Shown here: in pieces, positions 28,166 to 37,903 of the stretch
How the letters are laid out: the number at the start of each line of letters is the position of its first letter
Position numbering within the stretch: the first letter of the stretch is position 1
DNA from: Pseudomonas berkeleyensis
GTDB lineage: Bacteria; Pseudomonadota; Gammaproteobacteria; Pseudomonadales; Pseudomonadaceae
Reading direction: 5' to 3'
Assembly: GCF_014109765.1 (NCBI RefSeq)
Contig: NZ_CP059139.1
Coordinates: 4,220,001 to 4,284,000 of the forward strand
Length of the DNA stretch: 64,000 nucleotides
The notes under the pieces: model-generated
Told to the model about the DNA's origin: nothing
What the model saw: the letters and a program-made list of their open reading frames with translations, nothing else
Database searches by the model: none
Made by a program: the position numbers and the translations under genes

Positions 28166-29810
28166 CCAGGGCCTCGCGCACCGCGGGCGCCGGCACCTGG
28201 CGCCGTGCGTCTTCGGTGATCATCTGCGCAGCTTTCTCCGCGATCATCAGCACCGGCGAGCAAGTGTTGCCTGAGGTGATGCTCGGCATGATCGAGGCAT
28301 CGACCACACGCAGCCCGGCGATGCCATGCACGCGCAGACGCGCGTCGACCACAGCCTCGCGCCCCTGTCCCATCGCGCAGGTGCCCACCGGATGGAAGAT
28401 GGTGGTACCGATTTCACCGGCGGCCCGCTGCAGGTCTTCTTCGCTACGGTATTCCGGCCCCGGCTTGTATTCCTCGGGCCGATAGCCCGCCAGAGCAGGC
28501 GCAGCGACGATGCGCCGGGTCAGCCGAATCGCGTCGGCCGCCACCTGCAGGTCGCGTGAATCGCTCAGGTAGTTCGGCATGATCGATGGCGCGACGCTGG
28601 CATCCATCGACGTGATCGTGACACGCCCGCGGCTGTATGGGCGCAGGTTGCAAACCGAGGCAGTGAATGCCGGGAAATCGTGCAGGGGTTCACCAAAACG
28701 CTCCAGCGACAGTGGCTGCACGTGGTACTGCAGGTTGGCGCGCAACTGCTCGGGGCTCGACCTGGCGAAAGCGCCGAGCTGACTGGGCGCCATGGCCAGC
28801 GGCCCGCTGCGATTGAACAGGTACTCCAAGCCCATGCCCAACTTGCCCCACGCGCTGGCGGCGATGCGATTGAGGGTTTTCACCCCGCTGACCCGGTAGA
28901 TCAGGCGTAGTTGCAGGTGATCCTGCAGGTTCTCGCCAACGCCGGGCAGCTCGTGCTTCACGCCAAGGCCCAGGCGTTCGAGCACGGGTCGAGGGCCGAT
29001 GCCGGAGCGCTGCAGCAGCACCGGCGAACCAATGGCACCGGCACACAGGATGATCTCGCGGCGAGCGCTGACCCGCAGCGCCCGCCCCTGCCAGCGCAGG
29101 TGCAGCGCATTGGCGCGGCCACCATCCAGTTCCAGACGCTCGGCCTCCGCACCGGTCAACACGTGCAGATTGGGGCGCTGGCGAATGCCGCGCAGAAATG
29201 CCTTGGAGGCGTTCCAGCGTACCCCGCGCTTCTGGTTGACCTGAAAGTAGCTGCAGCCTTCGTTATCGCCGCCGTTGAAGTCGTCGATGCTGGTGATGCC
29301 AGTCTGCGCTGCAGCCTGGCGAAAGGCTTCGAGAATGTCCCAGGACAACCGCTGGCGCTCGACCCGCCATTCACCCGTGCCGCCATGCAGCTCGCTGCCG
29401 CCGGCAAAATGATTCTCCGAGCGTTTGAACAGCGTCAGCACGTCGCGCCAGGCCCAGCCCGGATTGCCAGCCGCCGCCCAGCCATCGTAGTCAGCCGCCT
29501 GGCCACGCATGTAGATCATGCCGTTGATCGAAGAGCTGCCACCCAGCACACGTCCGCGCGGATATTTCAGCGAACGGCCGTGCAGGCCAGGGTCGCTCTC
29601 GGTGCTGTAGCACCAGTCCGTACGCGGATTACCGATGCAATAGAGGTAGCCAACCGGAATGTGGATCCACGGATAGTTATCGCGCCCGCCGGCCTCGATC
29701 AACAATACGCTGACGCCAGGATCGGCGGAGAGCCGGTTGGCCAGCAGGCAACCGGCCGGGCCGGCGCCGACGATCAGGTAGTCGTAACATTCCAGGGGCG
29801 GCTGCGCCAT
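28158..29810 (-). CDS. GMC-family FAD oxidoreductase (choline/alcohol dehydrogenase-like)
   Basis: A 550-residue flavoprotein of the glucose-methanol-choline family. The FAD fold is at the N-terminus (YLIVGAGPAGCLLANRL; Gly15, Gly17, Gly20), followed by the GMC signature GRVLGGSSSINGMIYMRG and, near the C-terminus, the catalytic-side HPVGTCAMG and the DASIMPSITSGNT motif. It resembles the AlkJ/BetA branch, which oxidises alcohols or choline-like compounds; the substrate cannot be read. The start at 29810 (MAQPPLECYDY) is favoured by GCGAGGATGCTC just upstream; the longer frame adds residues with no family match. It is divergent from the SulP gene. Confidence 0.9.
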   Translation of the reverse strand: MAQPPLECYDYLIVGAGPAGCLLANRLSADPGVSVLLIEAGGRDNYPWIHIPVGYLYCIGNPRTDWCYSTESDPGLHGRSLKYPRGRVLGGSSSINGMIYMRGQAADYDGWAAAGNPGWAWRDVLTLFKRSENHFAGGSELHGGTGEWRVERQRLSWDILEAFRQAAAQTGITSIDDFNGGDNEGCSYFQVNQKRGVRWNASKAFLRGIRQRPNLHVLTGAEAERLELDGGRANALHLRWQGRALRVSARREIILCAGAIGSPVLLQRSGIGPRPVLERLGLGVKHELPGVGENLQDHLQLRLIYRVSGVKTLNRIAASAWGKLGMGLEYLFNRSGPLAMAPSQLGAFARSSPEQLRANLQYHVQPLSLERFGEPLHDFPAFTASVCNLRPYSRGRVTITSMDASVAPSIMPNYLSDSRDLQVAADAIRLTRRIVAAPALAGYRPEEYKPGPEYRSEEDLQRAAGEIGTTIFHPVGTCAMGQGREAVVDARLRVHGIAGLRVVDASIMPSITSGNTCSPVLMIAEKAAQMITEDARRQVPAPAVREALVS

Positions 29811-29988
29811 GAGCATCCTCGCAAGAGCAACGAATCGAAACCCTGAGACTAGCCGCCGAACAAGCCGCGCAGAATGATCTTTTGGTCTGATGCAACGGAT
29901 GAATGCTCGCCCATCGACGGACGACACCTATGGTTAAGCAACTGCGCTCTGCGCTTTACTTGCCACGATTCCCGCCCGAGCCATTGCG

Positions 29989-31761
29989 ATGCCACCAGCT
30001 TCACCGAGCAACACGCACAAGCCACTTCCCGCCGCTCAGCCACAGAACGGCTGGCTGCGCTGGCTACCCGGCCTGCTGATGCTCAGGCAGTACCAGCTGG
30101 CCTGGCTGCCCAAGGACATCGCCGCCGGCCTGGTGCTGACCACCATGCTGGTGCCGGTGGGAATCGCTTATGCCGAAGCGTCCGGCGTGCCCGGTATCTA
30201 TGGCCTGTACGCGACCATCGTGCCTCTGCTGGCCTACGCGCTGTTCGGCCCGAGCCGCATCCTCGTACTCGGCCCGGACTCGGCGCTGGCAGCGCTGATT
30301 CTCGCCGTGGTGCTGCCGCTTTCCGGCGGCGACCCAATGCGCGCGGTGACCCTGGCCAGCATGATGGCGGTGGTTGCCGGGCTGACCTGCATAATCGCCG
30401 GTTTTCTGCGCCTGGGCTTCATTACCGAACTGCTGTCCAAGCCGATTCGCTACGGCTATATGAACGGTATCGCCCTGAGCGTACTGATCAGCCAGACCCC
30501 CAAGCTGTTCGGCTTTTCCATCGACAGCCAGGGCCCGCTCAGCGATATCCGTGCAATCGGCGCCGCACTGCTGGATGGCCAGGCCAACCTCTACAGCCTG
30601 GCAGTCGGCGCTGGCACGCTGACCTTGATCCTGTTGCTGAAACGCTTCAAACAGCTTCCCGGCATCCTTATCGCAGTGACGCTGGCGACGCTCGCGGTCG
30701 CTCTGCTGGATCTCGATGCTCACGGCGTTCAGGTTCTCGGTGAGCTGCCACAAGGTCTGCCGAGCTTCGTCCTGCCCTGGCTCAGCGGTGTCGATATCGC
30801 CAGTGTGGTGATTGGCGGCATCGCCATCGCCGTGGTCGCATTCGCCGATACCAGCGTACTGTCACGCACCTATGCGGCTCGCACCGGGCATCAGGTCGAT
30901 CCCAATCAGGAGCTGGTCGGCCTCGGCGCCGCCAACCTGATTGGCGGCCTGTTTCAGGGTTTCCCCATCAGCAGCAGCTCATCACGTACCCCCGTCGCCG
31001 AGGCCGCAGGGGCCAAGACTCAGATCGCCGGCGTGGTCGGTGCCCTGGGCGTCGCCCTGCTGCTGGTCGTGGCGCCCAATCTGATGCAGTACCTGCCCAC
31101 CAGCGCACTTGCCGCAGTGGTGATCGCTGCTGTCATTGGTCTGTTCGTCATTACCGATCTGCAGCGCATCTTCCGCGTGCAGCAATGGGAGTTCTGGCTA
31201 TCGATGGCCTGCTTCGTCGGCGTGGTGACCTTCGGCGTCATTCCCGGCATCGGCATTGCCTTGGTGCTGGCAGTGATCGAGTTTCTCTGGGATGCCTGGC
31301 GGCCGTACTACGCCATTCTCGGCAAGGTCGATGGCATCCGTGGCTTCCATGATATCGAGCGCTATCCCGAAGCCCAGCAAATACCGGGCCTGCTGCTGTT
31401 TCGCTGGGACGCGCCACTGTTCTTCGCCAACGCCGAACTGTTCCAGCAATGCCTGCTGCAGGCGATCGCGCAATCTCCCACCGCCGTACGCCGTGTGGTG
31501 GTCGCAGCCGAACCGGTAACCAGTATCGACGTGACGTCCGCCGACATGCTCGGTGAACTGGAAAAGATGCTGGAAGATGCCGGCATCGAGCTGCATTTTG
31601 CCGAGGTAAAGGGCCCGATGATGGACAAGCTACGACGCTTTGGTCTGCTGAACGAGAGGCAGGAGCGCCATCATCAGCCTACGGTAAGCGCCGCTGTCGA
31701 CGCCTACCTGAACGATCATGGCGGGGACGCGATGCCAGACAAGGCCTGGCATGCGGATTGA
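29989..31761 (+). CDS. SulP-family anion transporter with STAS domain
   Basis: A 590-residue inner-membrane transporter of the SulP (SLC26) family. About ten to twelve hydrophobic segments span residues 35-440. Family motifs include the opening KDIAAGLVLTTMLVPVGIAYAEASGVP and GLFQGFPISSSSSRTPVAEAAGA. A cytoplasmic STAS domain (about 450-565) follows, with LFFANAELFQQ and EPVTSIDVTSADML. Substrates in the family include sulfate, bicarbonate and dicarboxylates; nothing nearby points to one. It is a single gene that ends 15 bases before the convergent DUF533 gene. Confidence 0.93.
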   Translation: MPPASPSNTHKPLPAAQPQNGWLRWLPGLLMLRQYQLAWLPKDIAAGLVLTTMLVPVGIAYAEASGVPGIYGLYATIVPLLAYALFGPSRILVLGPDSALAALILAVVLPLSGGDPMRAVTLASMMAVVAGLTCIIAGFLRLGFITELLSKPIRYGYMNGIALSVLISQTPKLFGFSIDSQGPLSDIRAIGAALLDGQANLYSLAVGAGTLTLILLLKRFKQLPGILIAVTLATLAVALLDLDAHGVQVLGELPQGLPSFVLPWLSGVDIASVVIGGIAIAVVAFADTSVLSRTYAARTGHQVDPNQELVGLGAANLIGGLFQGFPISSSSSRTPVAEAAGAKTQIAGVVGALGVALLLVVAPNLMQYLPTSALAAVVIAAVIGLFVITDLQRIFRVQQWEFWLSMACFVGVVTFGVIPGIGIALVLAVIEFLWDAWRPYYAILGKVDGIRGFHDIERYPEAQQIPGLLLFRWDAPLFFANAELFQQCLLQAIAQSPTAVRRVVVAAEPVTSIDVTSADMLGELEKMLEDAGIELHFAEVKGPMMDKLRRFGLLNERQERHHQPTVSAAVDAYLNDHGGDAMPDKAWHAD

Positions 31762-31776
31762 AATGCGAAGGGGCGG

Positions 31777-32511
31777 TCAGACGCCGGCTGGCAGTGACCG
31801 CACCTGAGCTTCCAGTTCGGACTTGAGTGCGGGAGGGAGCTGCAACTGACGCGCCAGCTCTTCGAGGTAGGCACGCTCCATGAAGTGCTCCTCGTCGACC
31901 ATCAGCACGCTGGCCAGGTACATCTCGGCGGCCATTTCCGGAGTGGTAGCGGCGCGCGCGACCTCGGCCGGATCGAGCGGCTTGTTCAACTCGGTGTGCA
32001 GCCATTGCTTCAGCTCGGCATCATTGGCCAGCTTGCCCAGCTCTTCCTCGATCAACTGACGCTCACGCTCATCGACATGACCGTCGGCCTTGGCCGCGGC
32101 CACCAGTGCCTTGAGAATCGCGTGACTGTGCTGCTCGACCTGCGGCGCCGGCAAACGATCCAGTGTCTGCGGCTCGACCGGTTGCGCCTGACCTTGCTGG
32201 GCCTGTTGCGCCTGCCAGTTGCCGTAGGCCTTGTAGGCCATCACGCCGAGCGCGGCCAGACCACCATAAATGGCCACCTTGCCACCGACCTTGCGCACAC
32301 GCTTGTTGCCCAGCAGCATGGCCAACGCGGCACCGCCACCGGCGCCCTTGAGCATCGCCCCCAGATCGCTACCACCAGCCTTGCCTGCACCACCGCCGAG
32401 CAAACCGCCCAGCGCCCCACCCAGCCCAGAAGAGGCGCCGCCAGCGCCCTTCTGTTGCAGCAAGTCCTGCCCGGATTTGAGCAGTTGATCGAGCAAGCCA
32501 CGTGTGTTCAT
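31777..32511 (-). CDS. DUF533 family protein with TerB-like domain (YebE-like)
   Basis: A 244-residue protein. The N-terminal part is Gly-rich (SSGLGGALGGLLGGGAGKAG), a hydrophobic segment lies around residues 70-90 (KVAIYGGLAALGVMAYKAY), and the C-terminal 120 residues form a helical TerB-like domain (LVAAAKADGHVDERERQLIEEEL) typical of DUF533. The start at 32511 (MNTRGLLDQLL) has AGAGGAATTC upstream and gives the family N-terminus; seven additional codons upstream are not supported. E. coli YebE is an envelope-stress-linked member; the molecular role is unknown. Confidence 0.87.
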   Translation of the reverse strand: MNTRGLLDQLLKSGQDLLQQKGAGGASSGLGGALGGLLGGGAGKAGGSDLGAMLKGAGGGAALAMLLGNKRVRKVGGKVAIYGGLAALGVMAYKAYGNWQAQQAQQGQAQPVEPQTLDRLPAPQVEQHSHAILKALVAAAKADGHVDERERQLIEEELGKLANDAELKQWLHTELNKPLDPAEVARAATTPEMAAEMYLASVLMVDEEHFMERAYLEELARQLQLPPALKSELEAQVRSLPAGV

Positions 32512-32697
32512 GAAGGAATTCCTCTTGCGCAAATGCGGCCGATTCTATGCCTGCCCTTATAGAGCGTCGGTAAGCAGATCAATTCCAGATGTTGCCTATA
32601 TTTCCCTTCAACACGGCCAAGCTTTCGATGAAAAAGAACGAGGAAGAACACATTCGATAAACCATAATGGGCAAAACTGTCAGAACCTCTCAATGCC

Positions 32698-33609
32698 ATG
32701 ATGACCCTGCGCCAGATTCGCCATTTCATCGCCGTTGCCGAGACAGGCTCGATATCTGCGGCGGCTCAAGCTGTATTCATTTCCCAGTCGACACTGACCC
32801 AGGCGATTCAGCAACTGGAGGAAGAAATCAGCGTTACCCTGTTCAACCGCCATGCCAAGGGGATGAGCCTCACTCACCAGGGCCACCAGTTCCTGCGGCA
32901 GGCCCACCTGATTCTCGCCACGGTGGAAAACGCCAAGCGCAGCCTGCAGCAAAGCACATCCCAGGTTAAAGGCCAGCTCACCATCGGCGTGACGAGCCTG
33001 GTCGCAGGCTACTACCTGGCCGACCTGATCACGCGATTTCAACACGCCTACCCCAATGTGCAGACGCGCGTTATCGAGGACGAGCGACCCTACATCGAGC
33101 ATCTGCTGGTCGCCGGGGAGATTGATGTCGGTGTCCTGATCCTCTCCAACCTCGAAGATCGCCATGCCTTGCAGACCGAAGTGCTGACGCACTCTCCGCA
33201 CCGCCTTTGGCTACCACCGCGTCACCCACTACTGGATCGAGACAGCATCACCCTGGCCGATGTAGCCAGCGAACCACTGATCCAGCTCAACGCCGATGAA
33301 ATGGGCCTGCACACCCAGCGTATCTGGCATCGCGCCTGTCTCACTCCTCGCGTCAGCCTGCGCACCGCATCGGTGGAGGCCGTACGTAGCCTGGTTGCGG
33401 CAGGGCTCGGCCTGTCCATTCAACCTGACATGACCTACCGCCCCTGGTCACTGGAGGGCGACATCATCGAGGCCCGCCCGCTGGCGGATCTGAACGAGCC
33501 ACTTGAGGTCGGGCTGGCCTGGCGCAGGGGGACGGCACGACCGGTACTGGTCGATCCATTCCTGACGCTGGCACGGGCACAGCCGACAAATCGCAAGGTT
33601 TCGATTTAA
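32698..33609 (+). CDS. LysR-family transcriptional regulator
   Basis: A 303-residue LysR-type regulator with an N-terminal winged helix-turn-helix (residues about 3-62, TLRQIRHFIAVAETGSISAA and FISQSTLTQAIQQLEEEI) and a C-terminal effector domain. It stands directly before, and in the same direction as, the amine-catabolic cluster that starts at 33708, so it is probably its regulator. A perfect T-N11-A palindrome overlaps its stop codon (33600-33614). TTCGAT half-sites also occur in its own upstream region (near 32626 and 32655), consistent with autoregulation. Unlike many LysR genes it is not divergent from its likely target. Confidence 0.92.
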   Translation: MMTLRQIRHFIAVAETGSISAAAQAVFISQSTLTQAIQQLEEEISVTLFNRHAKGMSLTHQGHQFLRQAHLILATVENAKRSLQQSTSQVKGQLTIGVTSLVAGYYLADLITRFQHAYPNVQTRVIEDERPYIEHLLVAGEIDVGVLILSNLEDRHALQTEVLTHSPHRLWLPPRHPLLDRDSITLADVASEPLIQLNADEMGLHTQRIWHRACLTPRVSLRTASVEAVRSLVAAGLGLSIQPDMTYRPWSLEGDIIEARPLADLNEPLEVGLAWRRGTARPVLVDPFLTLARAQPTNRKVSI

Positions 33610-33614
33610 TCGAA
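33600..33614. promoter_or_regulatory. Probable LysR-type operator (T-N11-A palindrome)
   Basis: TTCGATT T AATCGAA is a perfect 15-base dyad; TCGATTTAATCGA fits the LysR T-N11-A rule. It spans the LysR gene's stop codon and lies 94 bases before the first aldehyde dehydrogenase start, where an activator site is expected. Assignment to this LysR protein is inference. Confidence 0.6.
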
Positions 33615-33707
33615 CGCTACTTTCAATATTTAGAATTTGTGAAGCCAACTGTCGGACTCTAGTCTCGCTTCCGTGAATACAGGCGCTCCGACACACGAGG
33701 AGACGTC

Positions 33708-35198
33708 ATGCAGAACGACACGAGAAAAAGAAGAAGTCCGAGAATGTCCGCGAGCCTCCCGCCCCTGCACAGCGCTCAGCTGATCGATGGCCAACTGGTC
33801 AGCGGTGAGGGCTTCGTCGAGCCGATCATCAACCCGGCCACTGGCGACGTTCTGATCAACATTGCCGAAGCCTCGCTGGAGCAACTGGAACAGGCCGTGC
33901 TGGCTGCCAACAGTGCTTTTCCTGCCTGGTCACGCACCACGCCAGCCCAGCGTTCCGGCCTTCTCCTGGCGATTGCCGAGGCAATCGAAAGTAACGCCGA
34001 ACTGCTCGCCCGTCTGGAATCACTCAACTGTGGCAAGCCCCTGCATCTGGCACGCCGGGACGACATTCCGGCCACCGCTGATGTCTTTCGCTTTTTCGCA
34101 GGCGCCGTGCGCTGCCAACAGGGCCAGCTCGCCGGCGAATACATTCCCGGCCATACCAGCATGGTCAGGCGTGACCCGGTCGGCGTGATCGCTTCCATAG
34201 CACCATGGAACTACCCCCTGATGATGGCCGCCTGGAAAATCGCCCCCGCTCTCGCGGCTGGCAATACCCTGGTATTCAAACCATCCGAACACACTCCGCT
34301 GTCCATTCTCGCGCTGGCGCCGGTACTGGCGCAGATTCTTCCGCCAGGCGTGCTGAACATCGTTTGCGGCAGTGGTGAGGGCGTCGGTAGCCAGTTGGTC
34401 GGCCACCCGAAGGTGCGCATGGTGTCACTGACCGGCGACATCATCACCGGGCAGAAGATTCTCCAGAGCGCATCACGCACGCTCAAGCGCACTCACCTGG
34501 AACTGGGCGGCAAGGCGCCCGTCATCGTCTGCGATGACGCCGACCTCGATGCCGTGGTTGAAGGCATCCGTACCCATGGTTTCTACAATGCCGGGCAGGA
34601 CTGCACCTCGGCTTGCCGCATCTATGCCGAGAAAGGCATCCATGACCGCCTGACCGCTGCACTGGGCGATGCGATAGGCAACATCCGTTTCGCCCGCAAG
34701 AAGGACAGCGACAACGAGATGGGGCCACTGATCAGCACCCGCCAACGCGACCGGGTGGCCAGTTTCGTCGAACGCGCTCTTGGCTTGCCGCATATCGAGC
34801 GGGTCACCGGCGCCGCCATGCACTCCGGCCCCGGCTTCTACTACCAGCCGACGCTGCTCGCGGGTTGCCGCCAGCAGGACGAAATCGTCCAGCGCGAAGT
34901 GTTCGGTCCGGTCGTGACCATCACCCGCGTGGAAGACCCGCGCCAGGCTCTGGAATGGGCCAACGACTCCGAATACGCCCTGGCCAGCTCGGTCTGGACG
35001 CAGGATCTGGACAAGGCCTTCCAGCTGGCCAATCGCCTGCAGTACGGCTGCACCTGGATCAACACCCATTTCATGCTGGCCAGCGAAATGCCTCATGGCG
35101 GACTCAAGCGCTCCGGCTATGGCAAGGATCTGTCCAGCGACTCCCTGCAGGATTACAGCGTGGTGCGCCACATCATGGCCCGCCACAAACCACTCTGA
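33708..35198 (+). CDS. NAD-dependent aldehyde dehydrogenase, aminobutyraldehyde dehydrogenase-like (copy 1)
   Basis: A 496-residue aldehyde dehydrogenase. Catalytic Cys299 lies in [13 protein letters not shown] and the general base Glu265 in [11 protein letters not shown]; the coenzyme-binding [16 protein letters not shown] is intact. It aligns along its whole length with the second copy at 38484-39908 and with E. coli PatD, which oxidises 4-aminobutyraldehyde to GABA, but it is the more divergent copy and has a 20-residue basic N-terminal extension (KRRSPR). The start is supported by CGAGGAGACGTC immediately upstream. It begins the cluster, followed by an iron alcohol dehydrogenase after 116 bases. 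Confidence 0.9.
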   Translation: MQNDTRKRRSPRMSASLPPLHSAQLIDGQLVSGEGFVEPIINPATGDVLINIAEASLEQLEQAVLAANSAFPAWSRTTPAQRSGLLLAIAEAIESNAELLARLESLNCGKPLHLARRDDIPATADVFRFFAGAVRCQQGQLAGEYIPGHTSMVRRDPVGVIASIAPWNYPLMMAAWKIAPALAAGNTLVFKPSEHTPLSILALAPVLAQILPPGVLNIVCGSGEGVGSQLVGHPKVRMVSLTGDIITGQKILQSASRTLKRTHLELGGKAPVIVCDDADLDAVVEGIRTHGFYNAGQDCTSACRIYAEKGIHDRLTAALGDAIGNIRFARKKDSDNEMGPLISTRQRDRVASFVERALGLPHIERVTGAAMHSGPGFYYQPTLLAGCRQQDEIVQREVFGPVVTITRVEDPRQALEWANDSEYALASSVWTQDLDKAFQLANRLQYGCTWINTHFMLASEMPHGGLKRSGYGKDLSSDSLQDYSVVRHIMARHKPL

Positions 35199-35314
35199 GG
35201 CTCAAGGATCGGCCCACAAAACAACCATAACGAGGTCAGCCGACTTAGCCGGCCACTGACATACCTGCCACCAACAAAAATCGTCAGCGCATCTGCGAGC
35301 AAGAGGTATCCATC

Positions 35315-36466
35315 ATGCAGTTCCAGTTTCTGTTACCCACCCGAATAGTCATGGAGCCCGGCCTGCGCGCACGCACCGGCGAGCATTTGGCCGAGCTTGG
35401 CCTGCGCCATGTTCTGCTGATCACCGACCCCGGGGTCAAACGGGCCGGTCTGCTGGAAACCATCTACCAGAGCCTGGATGCGGCCGGCATTCGCTATGCA
35501 GAAGTTGCCGACGTCAAGCCCAACCCCCGTGCCGAGGATGTCAACCGGGTCGCCGAGCAGTTCCGCGGTCAGGGCATCGACGGCCTGCTGGCAGTCGGCG
35601 GCGGCAGCGCCATGGATGCCGCCAAGGCCATCGCAGTGCTGCTCACCCATCCAGGCAAGGTCGAAGACTATGAGGGCGCGTTCCAACTGCAAGGCCCTGC
35701 CCTACCTGTAGTGGCCATTCCGACCACTGCCGGAACCGGTAGCGAAGTCACCTTCTTCTCGGTCATCACCGATACTAAACGCCAGTTCAAGATGAGCCTG
35801 CTGGATTACCGCATCGGCCCGGTGCTGGCACTGCTCGACTCGGACATCACCACCACCCTGCCACCGGCCATCGCAGCTGCCACCGGCATGGACGCCCTGA
35901 CTCATGCCATCGAAGCCTATACCGGCAAGCCGGCGAACCCCATCAGTGATGGGCTGGCTCTGCATGCCATCCGCCTGATCGCACGCTATCTCAAGCCCGC
36001 CGTGCAGGAGCCGGACAATCTAGAAGCCCGCGAGCAGATGCTGATCGCCAGCCTGATCGCCGGCATGGCGTTCGGTAACGCTGACATCGCCAGCGTGCAC
36101 TGCATTTCCGAGGCGATCGGCGGCATGTACGACACGCCACATGGTGTCGGCAACGCCATCTTCCTGCCGTTCGTGTTTGCCCATAACCGCGATGCCGATC
36201 TGCGCCGCCATGCCGATGTCGCCTACGCCCTTGGCATCGATCCGACGCTGGCTCCAGCAGCCGCCGCCGAGGCTGCAGTGGAACACCTGTTCGCCATGAG
36301 CCGTGAGCTGAAGATCCCTCGCTTCAAGGAAGTCGCCGGCGTACGTGAAGAGGACTTCCTGGCCATCGCCGAGAAATCCAAGAGCAATATTTCCGACAGC
36401 AGCAACGCCAAGCCCATGAGCGTCGAGAGCTACCTGGCGATCATCCACCAGGCTTACCAATACTGA
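35315..36466 (+). CDS. Iron-containing alcohol dehydrogenase
   Basis: A 383-residue group III alcohol dehydrogenase. NAD binding is by the GGGS loop (Gly95-Ser98) and the PTTAGTGSE motif. All four metal ligands are present: Asp193 and His197 (GMDALTHAIEAY), His262 (SVHCISEAIGG) and His276 (TPHGVGNA), so the enzyme should be active. It lies between the first aldehyde dehydrogenase and the permease, whose start is 14 bases downstream. In this context it most likely oxidises an amino alcohol to the aminoaldehyde used by the aldehyde dehydrogenases, or reduces the aldehyde; the substrate is not shown by the sequence. Confidence 0.93.
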   Translation: MQFQFLLPTRIVMEPGLRARTGEHLAELGLRHVLLITDPGVKRAGLLETIYQSLDAAGIRYAEVADVKPNPRAEDVNRVAEQFRGQGIDGLLAVGGGSAMDAAKAIAVLLTHPGKVEDYEGAFQLQGPALPVVAIPTTAGTGSEVTFFSVITDTKRQFKMSLLDYRIGPVLALLDSDITTTLPPAIAAATGMDALTHAIEAYTGKPANPISDGLALHAIRLIARYLKPAVQEPDNLEAREQMLIASLIAGMAFGNADIASVHCISEAIGGMYDTPHGVGNAIFLPFVFAHNRDADLRRHADVAYALGIDPTLAPAAAAEAAVEHLFAMSRELKIPRFKEVAGVREEDFLAIAEKSKSNISDSSNAKPMSVESYLAIIHQAYQY

Positions 36467-36480
36467 ATCGAGGCACGGAC

Positions 36481-37902
36481 ATGACATCCACTTCATTGAA
36501 CAGAACCCTCGGTTTCTGGCGGGCCTTCGCCACCTGCACCGGGCTTGTCGTTGCCGGCACCACCATGGTGTCCCTCGGCTACAGCATGGGCCTGGTCGGC
36601 CCGGCCTTCATGGTCAGCGCGCTGATCGCGATGTTCGTCAGCATCCTGGTTTCCTTCTCTTACGCCGAGCTGTCATCGTTCATGCCCGGCGCCGGCATGA
36701 TCGGTGACTACACATTGATTGCCATGGGCCCATTCATGGCCATCGTCAGTGTGCTGGGTGGCTACATCGTGCTGGTCTCCGCGGCCGGCGCGATGGAGTC
36801 GATCACGGCCGGGCTGGCGGTGCAGAGCCTGTTCCCATCGATCAGTGCAACCATCGTTGCCATCACCATGCTGGTGCTGTTCCTGGTGGTCAACCTGGTT
36901 GGCGTTGGTGTATTCGGCTCGGTTCAAGTGCTGATCACCGGCTCGATGATCATTGGTACCTCGATCATGGGTCTGCTCGGTCTGCTGAGTATCGGCACCG
37001 TGGGCGAAATCCAGAGCGTGCCCTTCAACCCGAAAGGCTGGGAGGTGGTATTCCAATCTCTGGCCCTGGGCATCTGGCTATTCGTCGGCATAGAGTATGT
37101 CGCGCCCATGGCCGAGGAAGTGGTCGAGCCCGAGAAGACCATCCCCAAAGCCATGATTTTCGGCCTGCTGACCATCTTCGTGGCGGACATGCTGTTTGGT
37201 CAGGCGATTGCCCATTACGTGCCGCTGAATATTCTCGAAAGCTCCACCGCACCACAGGTTGAAGGTGCCCGGGCGATGTTCGGCCATATCGGCGCGGTCT
37301 TCATCGTGCTGATCACGGTGCTGGCCAGCGCCAGCTCGGTCAGCTCCCACCTCGCGGCCGTTCCGCGCATGCTCTACGGTCTGGCTCGCGAAGGTCTGCT
37401 GCCCAAGGCCTTCACCTATGTACACCCACAGTTCCGTACGCCCTGGGTCGGCATCATCGCGGTGTTCGCACTGCTGTGCATTCCCTTCCTGCTGAGCATC
37501 GACATGGATCTGATCGCCACCCTGATCCTGGCGTCCTGCGTAACCTGGCTGCTGTCCTACGTGATCGCCCAGATCAACGTGATCATCCTGCGTCGCCGCT
37601 ACCCCAACATCAAACGGCCATTCCGTACCCCGCTGTTCCCAATCCCTCAGCTCATCGGGATCGCAGCCTGCCTGTACATGATTCTGACCATCCACCCCGA
37701 GACGGAAATGAAGTTGCGCATCTATGCGATCTCCGGCGGCTTCATGCTGTTGATCGTGACCTATGCCATCTGCTGGCTGCGTTACAAGCGCATTCCACTG
37801 TTCCGCCCGGTTCCTCTGGAGCAGCTCTATGGGCTGAGCACAACGGAAGTCGATCAAGCACGCACCACCCCGTCTTCGGCAAAAGCGCTGGAACACGTCT
37901 GA
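36481..37902 (+). CDS. APC-superfamily amino acid/amine permease
   Basis: A 473-residue inner-membrane transporter with about 12 hydrophobic segments, beginning with the APC-type first helix (GLVVAGTTMVSLGYSMGLVGP). The helix 6 region (IWLFVGIEYVAPMAEEVVEPEKTIPKAM) carries the acidic motif of APC amino acid/amine carriers such as ethanolamine and amino acid permeases. It is tightly linked to the alcohol dehydrogenase upstream (14 bases) and to the unknown gene downstream (one base between stop and start), which makes it the likely uptake system for the substrate of this cluster. Confidence 0.92.
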   Translation: MTSTSLNRTLGFWRAFATCTGLVVAGTTMVSLGYSMGLVGPAFMVSALIAMFVSILVSFSYAELSSFMPGAGMIGDYTLIAMGPFMAIVSVLGGYIVLVSAAGAMESITAGLAVQSLFPSISATIVAITMLVLFLVVNLVGVGVFGSVQVLITGSMIIGTSIMGLLGLLSIGTVGEIQSVPFNPKGWEVVFQSLALGIWLFVGIEYVAPMAEEVVEPEKTIPKAMIFGLLTIFVADMLFGQAIAHYVPLNILESSTAPQVEGARAMFGHIGAVFIVLITVLASASSVSSHLAAVPRMLYGLAREGLLPKAFTYVHPQFRTPWVGIIAVFALLCIPFLLSIDMDLIATLILASCVTWLLSYVIAQINVIILRRRYPNIKRPFRTPLFPIPQLIGIAACLYMILTIHPETEMKLRIYAISGGFMLLIVTYAICWLRYKRIPLFRPVPLEQLYGLSTTEVDQARTTPSSAKALEHV

Positions 37903-37903
37903 G

